A stretch of DNA of 64,000 nucleotides from JAHEFU01 sp041395205 (GTDB lineage: Bacteria; 4484-113; JAFGCY01): NCBI GenBank assembly GCA_041395205.1, contig JAWLAZ010000004.1, positions 124,001 to 188,000 on the forward strand, in the 5' to 3' direction. Of this stretch, positions 53,485-61,688 are shown piece after piece (position 1 is the stretch's first letter; every line of letters starts with the position of its first letter). The notes below the pieces were generated by a model. That model saw only the letters and a list, made by a program, of their open reading frames with translations, was not told where the DNA came from and made no database searches. The position numbers and the translations under genes were made by a program.

Positions 53485-55587
53485 ATGACACAGGGACACT
53501 CGGCCACTCGATTGCGACTGATCTGCCTCGCGGCACTGCTGCTGGCTCTACTGCCTCCCGGCTGCTCCGGCGGGAATTCCAGCCCAGCAGTGAAGCCGCT
53601 GCTTCCATCATCAGGCGGCCTGCCGGCCCTTACCGATCTCACACTCTCTCCCCTGCCGCAGCGTAATGCTTCATACACCGAAGCCGACCTCCAGCTGGAT
53701 GGCAGCGCCTTTGACAACGCCCTGCCTGACAACCTCGTCAGTCCCGACGGCGCCGTCGCCACCTTCACCCCGGACCATCCCGGCGGAAGCCCGGAGCATG
53801 GACTGGCCTACTGCATCTACCGCTTCAACATCCCCGGCTACGACCGCAATCCGCAGCTGCGCCTCGACTGGCAGAGCGCTCCGCCCGCCGGCAGCCTGCA
53901 TATCGCGCTTGCCAACTGGACGAGTGGCCGCTGGGATGTCTTCCCCGCCGATCCCGCAGCCTATCTCGACCTGCCCTCCATCACGCCCTACATCCGTGCA
54001 GACGGCAGCGCCTTTGACGACACCCTGCTGTGCAGCGTGATCCTCAGCGGCACCCAGCTGGCTGAACTCGCCACGATCCGCATCGGCGGCCTGGCCCCCG
54101 TGATCAGCCTGGCCTCCACGGCGAGCCTGACCGGCTTCGTGCCGATCAGCGGATCAATCGATGCCAGCGCATCCACTGATCCCGACGGCGAGATCGTCAG
54201 CTTCGCCTGGGACCTCGATGGCGACGGGACCTTTGAGCTCGAGAGCGGGCTCGTGGCTGTCCAGTCCATCGAGCGCAGCACGCCCGGCGGCTTCCTGGCC
54301 CAGGTCCGCGCCACTGACAACGACGGCGTGAGCAGCGTGCGCCAGGTCGCGGTGCGCGGCTTCAGTGAATGGCGGCACAGCTGGGGTGGAGGCGGCACGG
54401 ATTCCTTCTGGGCCAGCGCCTATGACAACGTGGGCTCGCTGTTCGTGGTGGGCAGCACCACCTCATATGGCGCCGGCGCGAGCGACGTGCTGCTGGCCTG
54501 CTTCGACCTCAGTGGCGAAATCGTCTGGCAGCAGGCCTGGGGCACTGCCGGCAATGACTACGGCTGGAATCTCGGGATCGACAGCGATGGCAACATCGTG
54601 GTGCTCGCCAAGACCGATGACATGGGGGCCAGCCTGCTCAAGTTCCAGCCCGATGGCGAACTGATCTGGGCCCGGCGCTACAGCCCGCTGACCGACGACT
54701 TCAGCGCAGCATCCCTGGCCGTGGACGGCTCCGACATCTACTTCTGCGGTTATGAGAACGTCACGGGCCAGGACAACCAGGCTGTCATCGCCAGGGTGGA
54801 TGGCAACGGCGACATGCTCTGGCTGCGCAGCTGGGAGAACGGCGCCGTGCGCTTCAGCGACATGACCGTCTACCGGCCCTCGATCGCCACACGCGCGGTC
54901 ACCGTCTGCGGCTCGCATGACGGCGATGTCCTGCTGCTGGCGCTGGATACCGACGGCACATTCGTGTATGCCGAGAGCTGGGGCGGGCCGGACACCGAGA
55001 GTGGCCAGTCCCTGTTCGCCCGCGGCCCGGCCAATGCCGAGCTCTGGGTGGTCGGCAGCCTGGCGGAGGGCAACCAGCGCAAGTGCCTGGTGCTGGAGCG
55101 CAGCAACTCCGCTCCCATCGCCCGGGTATGGGATGCCGGTTCCACGGATGACGACGATGAGGTGGCGCTGGGAATCGTGGATGGCAACAATGGCAACTTC
55201 TTCGTGAGCGGCTGGTCCGCCAGCTTCGGTGACGGCCCGGACGGGATCCTGCTGGATTTCAGCAAGAGCGGCGCCCTGCAGGCCAGTACCAGCCTGCATG
55301 ATCTTGGCAACGACATCCAGTTCAACGGCGAACTGAACATGCTGGCGGGCCAGGCCCTGGTCTGCCTCGGGGTGGCGGAGCGCTCGCAGGGCACTGTCTG
55401 GAACCCTGCCTCTGGCAGCGTCAGCACCGTCAACCGCGAGTGGCAGGATCTTGTCAACAGCATCACTTCTCTGAGTGTCAACGGCACTGCCCTGAGCGGT
55501 ACAATCACGGACACCACGGGGGCCGTGCTTGACAGCGGCGGCGGTGGCGTGACCGACGGGATCATCGCCGTGCGCGCCGCCAACTGA
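53485..55587 (+). CDS. Lipoprotein with PKD domain and repeat propeller
   Basis: A 700-residue lipoprotein (lipobox LLPPGC-S). Residues ~55-195 match, by eye, the beta domain of the lipoprotein at 29.4 kb (YCIYRFNIPGYDRNPQLRLDWQSAPPAGSLHIALANWTSGRWDVF). A PKD domain follows (ISGSIDASASTDPDGEIVSF, DLDGDGTFE, QVRATDNDGVSS), then about eight propeller repeats of the SBBP kind (WGGGGTDSFWASAYDNVG, VLLACFDLSGEIVWQQAWG, GIDSDGNIVVLAKTDD). Such proteins decorate the outside of many environmental bacteria; the partner is not known. A MITE-like repeat flanks it on each side. Confidence 0.75.
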   Translation: MTQGHSATRLRLICLAALLLALLPPGCSGGNSSPAVKPLLPSSGGLPALTDLTLSPLPQRNASYTEADLQLDGSAFDNALPDNLVSPDGAVATFTPDHPGGSPEHGLAYCIYRFNIPGYDRNPQLRLDWQSAPPAGSLHIALANWTSGRWDVFPADPAAYLDLPSITPYIRADGSAFDDTLLCSVILSGTQLAELATIRIGGLAPVISLASTASLTGFVPISGSIDASASTDPDGEIVSFAWDLDGDGTFELESGLVAVQSIERSTPGGFLAQVRATDNDGVSSVRQVAVRGFSEWRHSWGGGGTDSFWASAYDNVGSLFVVGSTTSYGAGASDVLLACFDLSGEIVWQQAWGTAGNDYGWNLGIDSDGNIVVLAKTDDMGASLLKFQPDGELIWARRYSPLTDDFSAASLAVDGSDIYFCGYENVTGQDNQAVIARVDGNGDMLWLRSWENGAVRFSDMTVYRPSIATRAVTVCGSHDGDVLLLALDTDGTFVYAESWGGPDTESGQSLFARGPANAELWVVGSLAEGNQRKCLVLERSNSAPIARVWDAGSTDDDDEVALGIVDGNNGNFFVSGWSASFGDGPDGILLDFSKSGALQASTSLHDLGNDIQFNGELNMLAGQALVCLGVAERSQGTVWNPASGSVSTVNREWQDLVNSITSLSVNGTALSGTITDTTGAVLDSGGGGVTDGIIAVRAAN

Positions 55588-55725
55588 TCAGTAGTCAGTA
55601 GTCAGAAATCAGTGGTCAGATCCGGAAGCAGAATGAGAAGCAGAAGCAGCAGACTGATTTCTGCCGTTTCTGTTTCTGCCAACTGATTCTCTCCCTGACC
55701 ACTGACCACTGACTACTGTCCACTC
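55588..55725. repeat. MITE-like inverted-repeat element, right copy
   Basis: Near-identical to 53299-53428: AGTAGTCAGTAGTCAG at the left, GACCACTGACCACTGAC at the right, with the same inner GAAGCAGAATGAGAA and TTTCTGTTTCTGCC words. Confidence 0.65.
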
Positions 55726-55754
55726 AAAAAAAACCGCAGCCCGGAGGCCGCGGT
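55726..55754 (-). terminator. Intrinsic terminator of the redoxin gene
   Basis: Stem ACCGCGGCC / GGCTGCGGT (one G-U pair) with a 4-nt loop, followed by T8 on the minus strand. Confidence 0.88.
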
Positions 55755-55805
55755 CCATTATTCCTGGTTGGATTCCTCGAGCTAACTGCTCGCGTAGTGG
55801 ATGCC

Positions 55806-56558
55806 TCAACCAAGCGCCTCAGTCTGAGGCACACTGACTGCTTCGCCACTGCTGCACTGAGTGACGGCCTGGATCACGAAGTTCGTGCCGACCGGCGGGT
55901 TGTCGCCGCCGCGCTTGAATTCGTCCAGGCTGCCGTTGTACTGGATCCTGCCGTCGGGGCTGATCACGTACAGGGCCGGGGTGGCTTCGGCACCGAAGCT
56001 CTTGCCCACCGTGCCGCTGCCGTCACGCAGCACCGGATACGGGATGTGCCACTCGCTGATCGCGGTGTTCACTTCCTCATCCGTGCCGCCGCGCCCGGCG
56101 GGATCCTGGCTGATCACCGCCAGCCAGACCACGTTGTCACCCTGCTCTGCCTTGAGGGCGATGTAGGCATCCACCATCGCGGTGGATTCCTGATAGTAGT
56201 AATGCACCACGCTGCAGCCGGGGTTGAACCACTCCAGCACGACGGTCTTGCCGTCGGCCAGGTAGCTCGCGAGGCTGTGCTCGGTACCCGACATGTCGGT
56301 CAGCGTGAAGTCCGGCGCCATGCTGCCCGGCATTCCGGGAGCATCCGCCATCGTCTGTGTGCCGTCCGCGGGCTGTTCATCCGCAGGCGGGGTTTCGGTG
56401 GCGTGCTGCTGCTCATGTGAGCCGCTGTCCGCCACGGTGCTGCTGCTGGAGCTGCCGCCCGATGCCGTACTGCCGCTGTCGCCTTCATTGCAGGCGCTCA
56501 GGGCAAGCATCAGAACAAGCACGCCGGCCAGAAGCAATATCATTTTTCTGGTCTGCAT
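55806..56558 (-). CDS. Redoxin (AhpC/TSA-type) lipoprotein
   Basis: About 250 residues. A signal peptide ends in the lipobox MLALSAC. A low-complexity linker is followed by a thioredoxin-fold domain with MAPDFTLTDMSGTEHSLASYL, VLEWFNPGCSVVHYYYQESTAM, VVWLAVISQDPAGR, and TPALYVISPDGRIQYNG. The active-site segment has a single Cys (PGCSVV) and no CxxC; the C-terminus has one further Cys (TQCSSGEA). A peroxiredoxin-like or partner-binding role is therefore likelier than a disulfide oxidoreductase. ATG 56558 is preceded by GGAGGATT. The gene ends in a strong terminator. Confidence 0.78.
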   Translation of the reverse strand: MQTRKMILLLAGVLVLMLALSACNEGDSGSTASGGSSSSSTVADSGSHEQQHATETPPADEQPADGTQTMADAPGMPGSMAPDFTLTDMSGTEHSLASYLADGKTVVLEWFNPGCSVVHYYYQESTAMVDAYIALKAEQGDNVVWLAVISQDPAGRGGTDEEVNTAISEWHIPYPVLRDGSGTVGKSFGAEATPALYVISPDGRIQYNGSLDEFKRGGDNPPVGTNFVIQAVTQCSSGEAVSVPQTEALG

Positions 56559-56685
56559 GGAATCCTCCGGGAATTGACTCAACTACCAATACCGGCCCGT
56601 ACTGATTTTTGTCGTATTAATGATACGGAATTCTCATGAGACTTGCAAGTTGAGAATCAAGATTCCGGAGATTTTGCTGCTTTCA

Positions 56686-57132
56686 TCAGTTCTGCAGCGC
56701 TGTATCCAGAATGCCGAGCAGGGTAGTCCAGCCCTTCGTACTCGGCTCGATATACTCCGCCGGAGTATTCTCCTGCGTCAGCCGCAGATCGCAGCCCCCA
56801 TCTTCCAGCGGGCTGATCTCCACCGTGACGATCGCCTTGCCGTACTGCTCAAGAAACCGCGCCAGCCAGAATGTGAACTTCAGCAGCGTGGGCCGCTCGA
56901 ACTCCAGATACTCCCCGCAGTGCTCCCAGCCCTCGCCGTCACGCAGCTCGGTGATGCTGAAACCGCCGCCGCGCCGTGCATCAATCCGCAGCTCCCCCGC
57001 TTCACCACCCGGAGACCGGAACAGCCAGCGTGCCGCAATGCACGGGTCCACCCAGGCATCGAACACATCCTCCGCGCTGTGGCTGAAGCGCCGGCTGACA
57101 CTGAGCGTCCCGCCTGCCTGTCCTTCCATCAT
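56686..57132 (-). CDS. SRPBCC (AHSA1/activator of Hsp90-like) family protein
   Basis: A 148-residue START-like fold protein of the AHSA1 type: SVSRRFSHSAEDVFDAWVDPCIAARWLF, GEYLEFERPTLLKFTFW, VTVEISPLEDGGCDLRLTQENTP and the C-terminal KGWTTLLGILDTAL. Such proteins bind hydrophobic ligands in a cavity; many are paired with an ArsR regulator as here. The start ATGA overlaps the ArsR stop by 4 nt, so the two form an operon. Confidence 0.85.
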   Translation of the reverse strand: MMEGQAGGTLSVSRRFSHSAEDVFDAWVDPCIAARWLFRSPGGEAGELRIDARRGGGFSITELRDGEGWEHCGEYLEFERPTLLKFTFWLARFLEQYGKAIVTVEISPLEDGGCDLRLTQENTPAEYIEPSTKGWTTLLGILDTALQN

Positions 57133-57503
57133 TTCCTGCTCCTCGTTGTCATTTTCCGCCTGCCTGCTGGCCTGCCATGTTCCTCATCAAGCACGGACTC
57201 AAGCAGCACGAGCCGCTCCTCCCAGAAGGCCCGGCACTGCTCAATCCAGCGCTGGGCCTCCCCCAGCGGCTGATCCGCCAGGCTGCAGTAATGCGTCCGC
57301 CCGCGGATCTCACGGCGGATCAGGCCCGCCCGCTCCAGCTGCTGGATATGCTTCGAGGCCGCCGCCAGCGACATCGCGAACGGCTCCGCCAGCTGGCCCA
57401 CACTGCGCTCACCCTGGGTGAGGATCCCCAGCATCTCACGCCGCGTGGCATCCGCCAGCGAATGGAACACCGCATCCAGCACCGCAGACTGACGTTCAAC
57501 CAT
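57129..57503 (-). CDS. ArsR-family transcriptional regulator
   Basis: About 124 residues with an ArsR winged-helix domain: DAVFHSLADATRREMLGILTQGERSVGQLAEPFAMSLAAASKHIQQLERAGLIRREIRGRTHYCSL. No metal-binding cysteine cluster in the typical ELCVC place, so sensing of a metal is unlikely; related ArsR/SRPBCC pairs are common and their ligand is not known. The frame allows ATG 57515 or ATG 57503; a TATGTT hexamer 7 nt before 57503 favours the latter as a leaderless start. A 20-bp perfect palindrome covers this promoter and start codon. Confidence 0.85.
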   Translation of the reverse strand: MVERQSAVLDAVFHSLADATRREMLGILTQGERSVGQLAEPFAMSLAAASKHIQQLERAGLIRREIRGRTHYCSLADQPLGEAQRWIEQCRAFWEERLVLLESVLDEEHGRPAGRRKMTTRSRK

Positions 57504-57513
57504 ATGGTTGAAC
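57494..57513. promoter_or_regulatory. Operator-like 20-bp palindrome over the arsR-like promoter and start codon
   Basis: GTTCAACCATATGGTTGAAC is a perfect palindrome overlapping the TATGTT hexamer (57511-57516), the transcription start and the start codon of the ArsR-family gene, an ideal autorepressor site. Confidence 0.75.
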
Positions 57514-57516
57514 ATA
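57511..57516 (-). promoter_or_regulatory. Putative leaderless -10 element (TATGTT) of the ArsR/SRPBCC operon
   Basis: TATGTT on the minus strand with 7 nt to ATG 57503. Confidence 0.45.
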
Positions 57517-57530
57517 GCAGAATCCGCTCA

Positions 57531-57556
57531 ATCATTCAACCCTGCAGTTGAATGAT
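57531..57556. promoter_or_regulatory. Second operator-like inverted repeat between arsR-like and dinB-like genes
   Basis: ATCATTCAAC-cctgca-GTTGAATGAT, 10-bp arms with a 6-nt spacer. It shares the TTCAAC half-site with the palindrome at 57494-57513; their centres are 40 bp apart (about four helical turns). It lies upstream of both divergent promoters. Confidence 0.7.
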
Positions 57557-57576
57557 GTCCGGCTCAATTCCGCCGC

Positions 57577-57582
57577 TACAAT
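57577..57582 (+). promoter_or_regulatory. Putative leaderless -10 element (TACAAT) for the intact DinB-like gene
   Basis: TACAAT with 6 nt to ATG 57589. Confidence 0.55.
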
Positions 57583-57588
57583 CCAGCC

Positions 57589-58068
57589 ATGCTGACGGAA
57601 CTGACGGAAATCTGGCGCATCCACGAGTCGATCAACATGGAGCTGCTTGGCAACATCCCCGACGATGCCTTCGGCGCGATCCCGCTGCTGAAGGATGGCA
57701 AGCCGGGCCGCGGGCGGGACATCGCGCGGGTCTTCGGCCACATTTACGACGTGCGGATGTCGGCGATGCGCAGGGCTGAGAAGGATGAAATGACGGAAGT
57801 ACCGGTGTTCGACAAGGGCTATGCACCTACGAGGCTGGAGCTGGAGAAGGCGCTGATTGAAAGCAGTATGGCAGTTGTTGCCAGGCTGCGCAATGCACTG
57901 GAGGCCGGCGAGGTGATCCGCAAGCGCCACCCCTCCGTCTGGCTGGCCTACCTGATCTCCCATGAATCGCATCACCGCGGGCAGTTGATGCTGGCCATGA
58001 AGAAGCAGAATGGCCACGCAGGCGACCCGCTCAAGTGGGGACCCTGGGAACGGTGGTTCAGGGATTAG
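57589..58068 (+). CDS. DinB-family protein (intact)
   Basis: A 159-residue protein of the DinB/DUF664 four-helix-bundle metalloenzyme family: DIARVFGHIYDVRMSAMRR carries the first His, YLISHESHHRGQLMLAMK the HxxxH pair, forming the usual three-His metal site. Members include thiol-dependent transferases; the reaction here is unknown. It is divergent from the ArsR/SRPBCC operon with a palindrome between them, which suggests shared regulation. Three decayed relatives lie downstream. Confidence 0.85.
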   Translation: MLTELTEIWRIHESINMELLGNIPDDAFGAIPLLKDGKPGRGRDIARVFGHIYDVRMSAMRRAEKDEMTEVPVFDKGYAPTRLELEKALIESSMAVVARLRNALEAGEVIRKRHPSVWLAYLISHESHHRGQLMLAMKKQNGHAGDPLKWGPWERWFRD

Positions 58069-58106
58069 GTTGCTGGTTGCCGGTTGCGAAAGACTCAGGC
58101 GGACTT

Positions 58107-58112
58107 TACAAT
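58107..58112 (+). promoter_or_regulatory. Putative leaderless -10 element (TACAAT) for the DUF4177-like gene
   Basis: TACAAT with 6 nt to ATG 58119. Confidence 0.45.
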
Positions 58113-58118
58113 CACTGC

Positions 58119-58354
58119 ATGGATGACGGCAACACAATGATTGACCTGCTTACCAATCATGAGCCCGCCGGTTGGGAATACAAGACTGAACTGCGGATGA
58201 CGCTTGGCGACCTCAACATCCAGCAATACCTGAACAGAATGGACAGGCATGGCTGAAATGGTTCAGGTCATCGGCGAGGTTCTGGGGGCGTGGGTACTAT
58301 CGATTCTTCTTCAGGCGCAGAAGCAGGAAAGACCAAGCCACAAGCACGGGGTAG
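58119..58354 (+). pseudogene. Frameshifted DUF4177-like small protein
   Basis: Reading across two frame changes gives a DUF4177-like protein: AGWEYKTELRMTLGDLNIQQYLNRMDRHG, then EMVQVIGEVLG after a shift near 58254, then YYRFFFRRRSRKDQ after a shift near 58290, ending at TAG 58352-58354. DUF4177 proteins are small and of unknown function. Either the gene is decayed or the sequence has indel errors. Confidence 0.5.
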
Positions 58355-58416
58355 CCCGGCCGATTCGTTTCAGAAAATCTCAACTCTCACCACTCCTGCA
58401 ACCTGCAATCTGCGTT

Positions 58417-58422
58417 TACACT
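58417..58422 (+). promoter_or_regulatory. Putative leaderless -10 element (TACACT) for the DUF3052-like gene
   Basis: TACACT with 6 nt to ATG 58429. Confidence 0.45.
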
Positions 58423-58428
58423 CCCCCC

Positions 58429-58861
58429 ATGCCTTCCGACCGCGACTACTCGCACCGCACACTGCCGCAGAAGCTCGGCATCAAGCCCGGCATGCGTCTG
58501 CTGATTGCCAATGAATTGACTTGAGCACCATCCCCCGCGCGGACATCCCTGATGGTGTGAGGCGCACTGGCAACTACGCGCCACTGGCGAGTGTCGACAT
58601 GGTGATCCCTGTTTGCGCTCGACGTGAAGCAGCTCACCGCGAAACCGGACAGTCACATCGCACTCCTGCCGATGGATGGCACGCTCTGGACCTGCTGGCC
58701 GAAGCAGGCGGCAGAAAACAGCGGCGGACCTCAACCGCGATGTGGTGTTCGGCCTGCTGCATCCGACAGGGCTGGTGGACGTCAAGGTCTGCAGCGTGAA
58801 CGAAACCTGGTCCGCGCTGAAATGGGTCTACCGCAAGGGCGGATCGCTAGAGTGGAAGTAG
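58429..58861 (+). pseudogene. Frameshifted DUF3052-family gene
   Basis: Pieces in different frames line up with DUF3052: SHRTLPQKLGIKPGMRLLIAN at the start, then LFALDVKQLTAKPDSHIALLPMDGTLWTCWPKQAA, and NRDVVFGLLHPTGLVDVKVCSVNETWSALKWVYRK up to TAG 58859-58861. At least three frame changes are needed. Function of DUF3052 is unknown. Confidence 0.65.
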
Positions 58862-59062
58862 TTGTTAGTTGTAAGTTGTAAAGTTGTTAGTGGAAGCAGC
58901 ACCATACTGTTGTGAAAGTATGGTTGAGCAGCGGCACGTGCTGGCTCAAGAACTGCGTGAGGAAGCAAAGACACAGGAAAATGGTCAGACTAAGAACTAA
59001 GAACTTTTTTCACTAAGCACTAATCTATGCTATACTAATGTTAAGTTAGTCAGGAGGCGGAA

Positions 59063-59545
59063 ATGATTCGGAGCATCCAGGACTTTGTGGCAGCCTACAC
59101 CGCCGAGCGCGAAAAGACCGTACAGCTTCTGCAGGCGGTCACGCAGGCCAGCCTGTCCACCCGGGTCGGGCCCGAGGGGCCGCACGCTGGGCTACATCGC
59201 CTGGCATATCGTGACCCACCATCCCGGGTTGATGAACAGGACCGGGCTGAAGCTCGCCGAGCTGGAAGGGCCGAGGCTCCGGACAGTGTCGAGGAAATCC
59301 GCAGTGCCTATGCCGCGGCCTCACCAGAACTGCTGGACACGGTGGAGCGCAGCCGGGCCGACGGCGAGCTGTCCGTCACGGACAACATGTACGGCGAGGA
59401 CTGGCCCCGCAGCCAGACCCTGCTCGTGCTGCTCACGCATGAGATCCGCCACCGGGCCCAGCTCACGGTGCTGATGCGCCGAGCCGGGCTGCGCATCCCT
59501 GAACGTATGGTCCGGCGCGTGAGGACTGGGCGGACTATGGCCTGA
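59063..59545 (+). pseudogene. Decayed DinB-family gene, copy 2
   Basis: A DinB-like protein can be assembled over about three frames: MIRSIQDFVAAYTAEREKTVQLL, then RTLGYIAWHIVTHHPGLM, then PDSVEEIRSAYAAASPELLDTVERSR, LVLLTHEIRHRAQLTVLMRRAGL and a C-terminal YGPAREDWADYGL. The three metal His are retained. It has its own AGGAGG ribosome site and a TATACT upstream (59032-59037). Confidence 0.6.
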
Positions 59546-59683
59546 AACGCACCACTGATTTCTCCGCCGCACGGGTAATCGCGCGCAATTCCCCATCCGG
59601 CGCGGTTAGACCTGGCTATGGGAATGCAATGTAATGCGGCCGGACATTGGCGTGGATATATACACAACCAGGAGATACGGGAT

Positions 59684-60189
59684 ATGTGCGAAACATGTGC
59701 GGGGAATTCGTTGAAGGCTACGGCTGGGAAAGCGGTGTCACGGCGTCGCTGTTTGACAACCTCACCGCTGGAGTCTCAGCCTGAAAGAAGGCCGAAGAAC
59801 CTGACTTCCACCATCAGTGAACTGGCCTACCACATCGCCACCGCCCCGCGATGATGATGCGCGAGGTCAGTGGGACCTGCCGGGCGCGGCTGGGCTCCCA
59901 CAGGCGATGTCAACCTCGACGAACTGAAGAGCAACTACAAGGCGGATGTCGAGGCCATCAAAGAAGCTCGCCACCAGCCTCAGCGAGGATAAACTCAATG
60001 AAGTTCAACGTGTTCGGCATGCCTGACATGGTCTGGGACTCCAACCAGATGATCGGCGCTGGTCTGCCATGAGATCCACCACCGTGGCCAGCTCAGCGTG
60101 ATGATGCGCCAGGCCGGGCTGGTCGTCGAGCATCTACGGCCCGAACTACGAGGAGATAGGAGTTCCTGAAGCAGATGCAGCAGGGCTAG
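59684..60189 (+). pseudogene. Decayed DinB-family gene, copy 3
   Basis: Recognisable blocks in several frames: WESGVTASLFDNLTAG, TISELAYHIATAPRMMM, GDVNLDELKSNYKADVEAIKEA, MVWDSNQMIGAL and CHEIHHRGQLSVMMRQAGL, then SIYGPNYEEI and a stop at 60187-60189. At least five frame changes. The flank after the stop is repeated after copy 4. Confidence 0.55.
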
Positions 60190-60305
60190 GTGGAGCGCGT
60201 AGCGCAGTCGTACCCTGAGCATGACGAAGCTGCGCATCCCGCAATGAAGGAGCTGGAGCTCTGAGCGCCGTCACGCGCGGGTGTGACATAGCTGCTCATC
60301 TTCGG

Positions 60306-60376
60306 ATGGCAGTGAGCCAGAACGGTAGGCGGGTGTTTACGCCCGCAGTGCTTCCCGCCGTAAACGGCGGGCTACC
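60306..60376. repeat. TTTAC/GTAAA palindromes
   Basis: Units GGCGGGTGTTTACGCCCGC and CCCGCCGTAAACGGCGGGC, preceded by TGAGCCAGA. A diverged copy of the whole stretch lies at 61405-61471. Confidence 0.55.
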
Positions 60377-60478
60377 CGTACCCTGTCTGGCTCATTGCTC
60401 CTCTTCGTTGCTCATTGCCCATCATTTTTCCGTTGCCAATCCACACCAATGCAGGACAGCCTCCCCGCGACCCGCAAG

Positions 60479-60510
60479 CGGCGGCCTGCGGGCCGCCGTT
60501 TTGTTATTGC
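60479..60510 (+). terminator. Intrinsic terminator
   Basis: Perfect 8-bp stem CGGCGGCC / GGCCGCCG, loop TGCG, followed by TTTTGTTATT. Confidence 0.8.
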
Positions 60511-60606
60511 TGGCTTGAGTTCGCCAGCAGTCCCGAGCTACACTGATTCCAGCAGCTTGAACAGGTATGAATCCATCTGCGGATTGCCAAGAAGCGGAGG
60601 AAGAGC

Positions 60607-61112
60607 ATGTTCCACCACAGCCCAGCAGTTCATCGATGAGGTACAGTCAGGAAAGCGCGGTCACACAGGGCTGCTCGCTGTACTGACCGAGCGCCTCCCT
60701 CGCACAGGTGCAGGCGGAGGGGCTTCACGACCTCAGGCGGATCGCCTGGCACATCACGTCCTCGCGCTGCTACCTGCTTGGTCAGACCGGCTAGGATGCC
60801 GGACCAGGGCCACGGATTCCCGGAGAACCTGACGGCGGACATGATCCGCGCAGACTACGACATGCTGCTGGAGCGCATCCTGCAACAGGCGGCCACGAAG
60901 ACTGAGGCGGACCTGCAGGTCGTCTACCGTTTCTTTGACAAGCTGGATGTCAGCTTGAGCCAGATGATGCGGATGCTGATCTCGCACGAAGTGCACCACC
61001 GCAGCCAGCTCTCCGTGCTGATGCGCCAGGGTAAGCCCTGCCCATCCCGGGGATCTACGGCCCCAACGCAGGAAGCCACACGGAGATGCTGCAACAGATG
61101 GAGCAGGGCTAG
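60607..61112 (+). pseudogene. Decayed DinB-family gene, copy 4
   Basis: Blocks across about five frames: QQFIDEVQSGK, GLLAVLTERL, LHDLRRIAWHITSSRCYLLGQTG, ENLTADMIRADYDMLLERI, FDKLDVSLSQMMRMLISHEVHHRSQLSVLMRQ, then LPIPGIYGPNAGSHTEMLQQMEQG and a stop at 61110-61112. The HEVHHR metal motif is kept. Confidence 0.6.
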
Positions 61113-61114
61113 GC

Positions 61115-61380
61115 GGAGCGCGGGCATTCAGCCCACCGGAACGCGAGTGTTAAGCCCGCCGGATCAAACGCAGGCATGGAGCGCGGGCATTCAGCCCGCC
61201 GGAACGCCGAGTGTTCAACTCGCCGGATCAAACGCGGAGGCATGGGCGCTGGCATTCAGCCCCGCCGGAACGCAGTGTTCAACTCGCCGGAGCATGCTGC
61301 AGGCATGGAGCGCGGGCATTCAGCCCGCCGGAACGCGAGTATTCAACTCGCCTGAGCGCGTAGCGCAGTCATGCCTGAGC
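61115..61380. repeat. Four-unit ~65-bp tandem array with ATTCA/GTTCA hairpins
   Basis: Units begin near 61119, 61182, 61248 and 61310. Each has GCGGGC-ATTCA-GCCCGC, then GGAACG, then CGAGT-GTTCA-ACTCG (or variant), then CGGATCAAACGCAGGCATGG. The rest of the gap to 61688 holds the duplicated DinB flank and no gene that I can support. Confidence 0.7.
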
Positions 61381-61688
61381 ATGACATAGCTGCTGCGTGG
61401 GATGAGCAGTGAGCCAGACTGGCGGGCTGGAGTTTACGCCACTGTATTTCCGCCGTAAACGGCGAGCTACCGATGAGTTGGTCATTGCTCAATCTTCATT
61501 GCTCATTGCTTTCCATTTGCTCAACCGCTTCTTCATGCCGCCGGACATCCCGGGTGGGGATTGAGCCGCAGGCGAGATCCACAGGGCGGGGATGTCAAAT
61601 GGTACAACGGCACAGGCCTGGAGTCATTGCTTTGGCCATTTTCATTCTGGCAACGCTTCCATTGATCTCCATGTCCGGGAGGTGAGGA

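Noticed and set aside
58884..59000. 26-codon frame MVEQRHVLAQELREEAK...
   Set aside because: Too short, no promoter spacing like the others, and no ribosome site; it cannot be supported as a gene.
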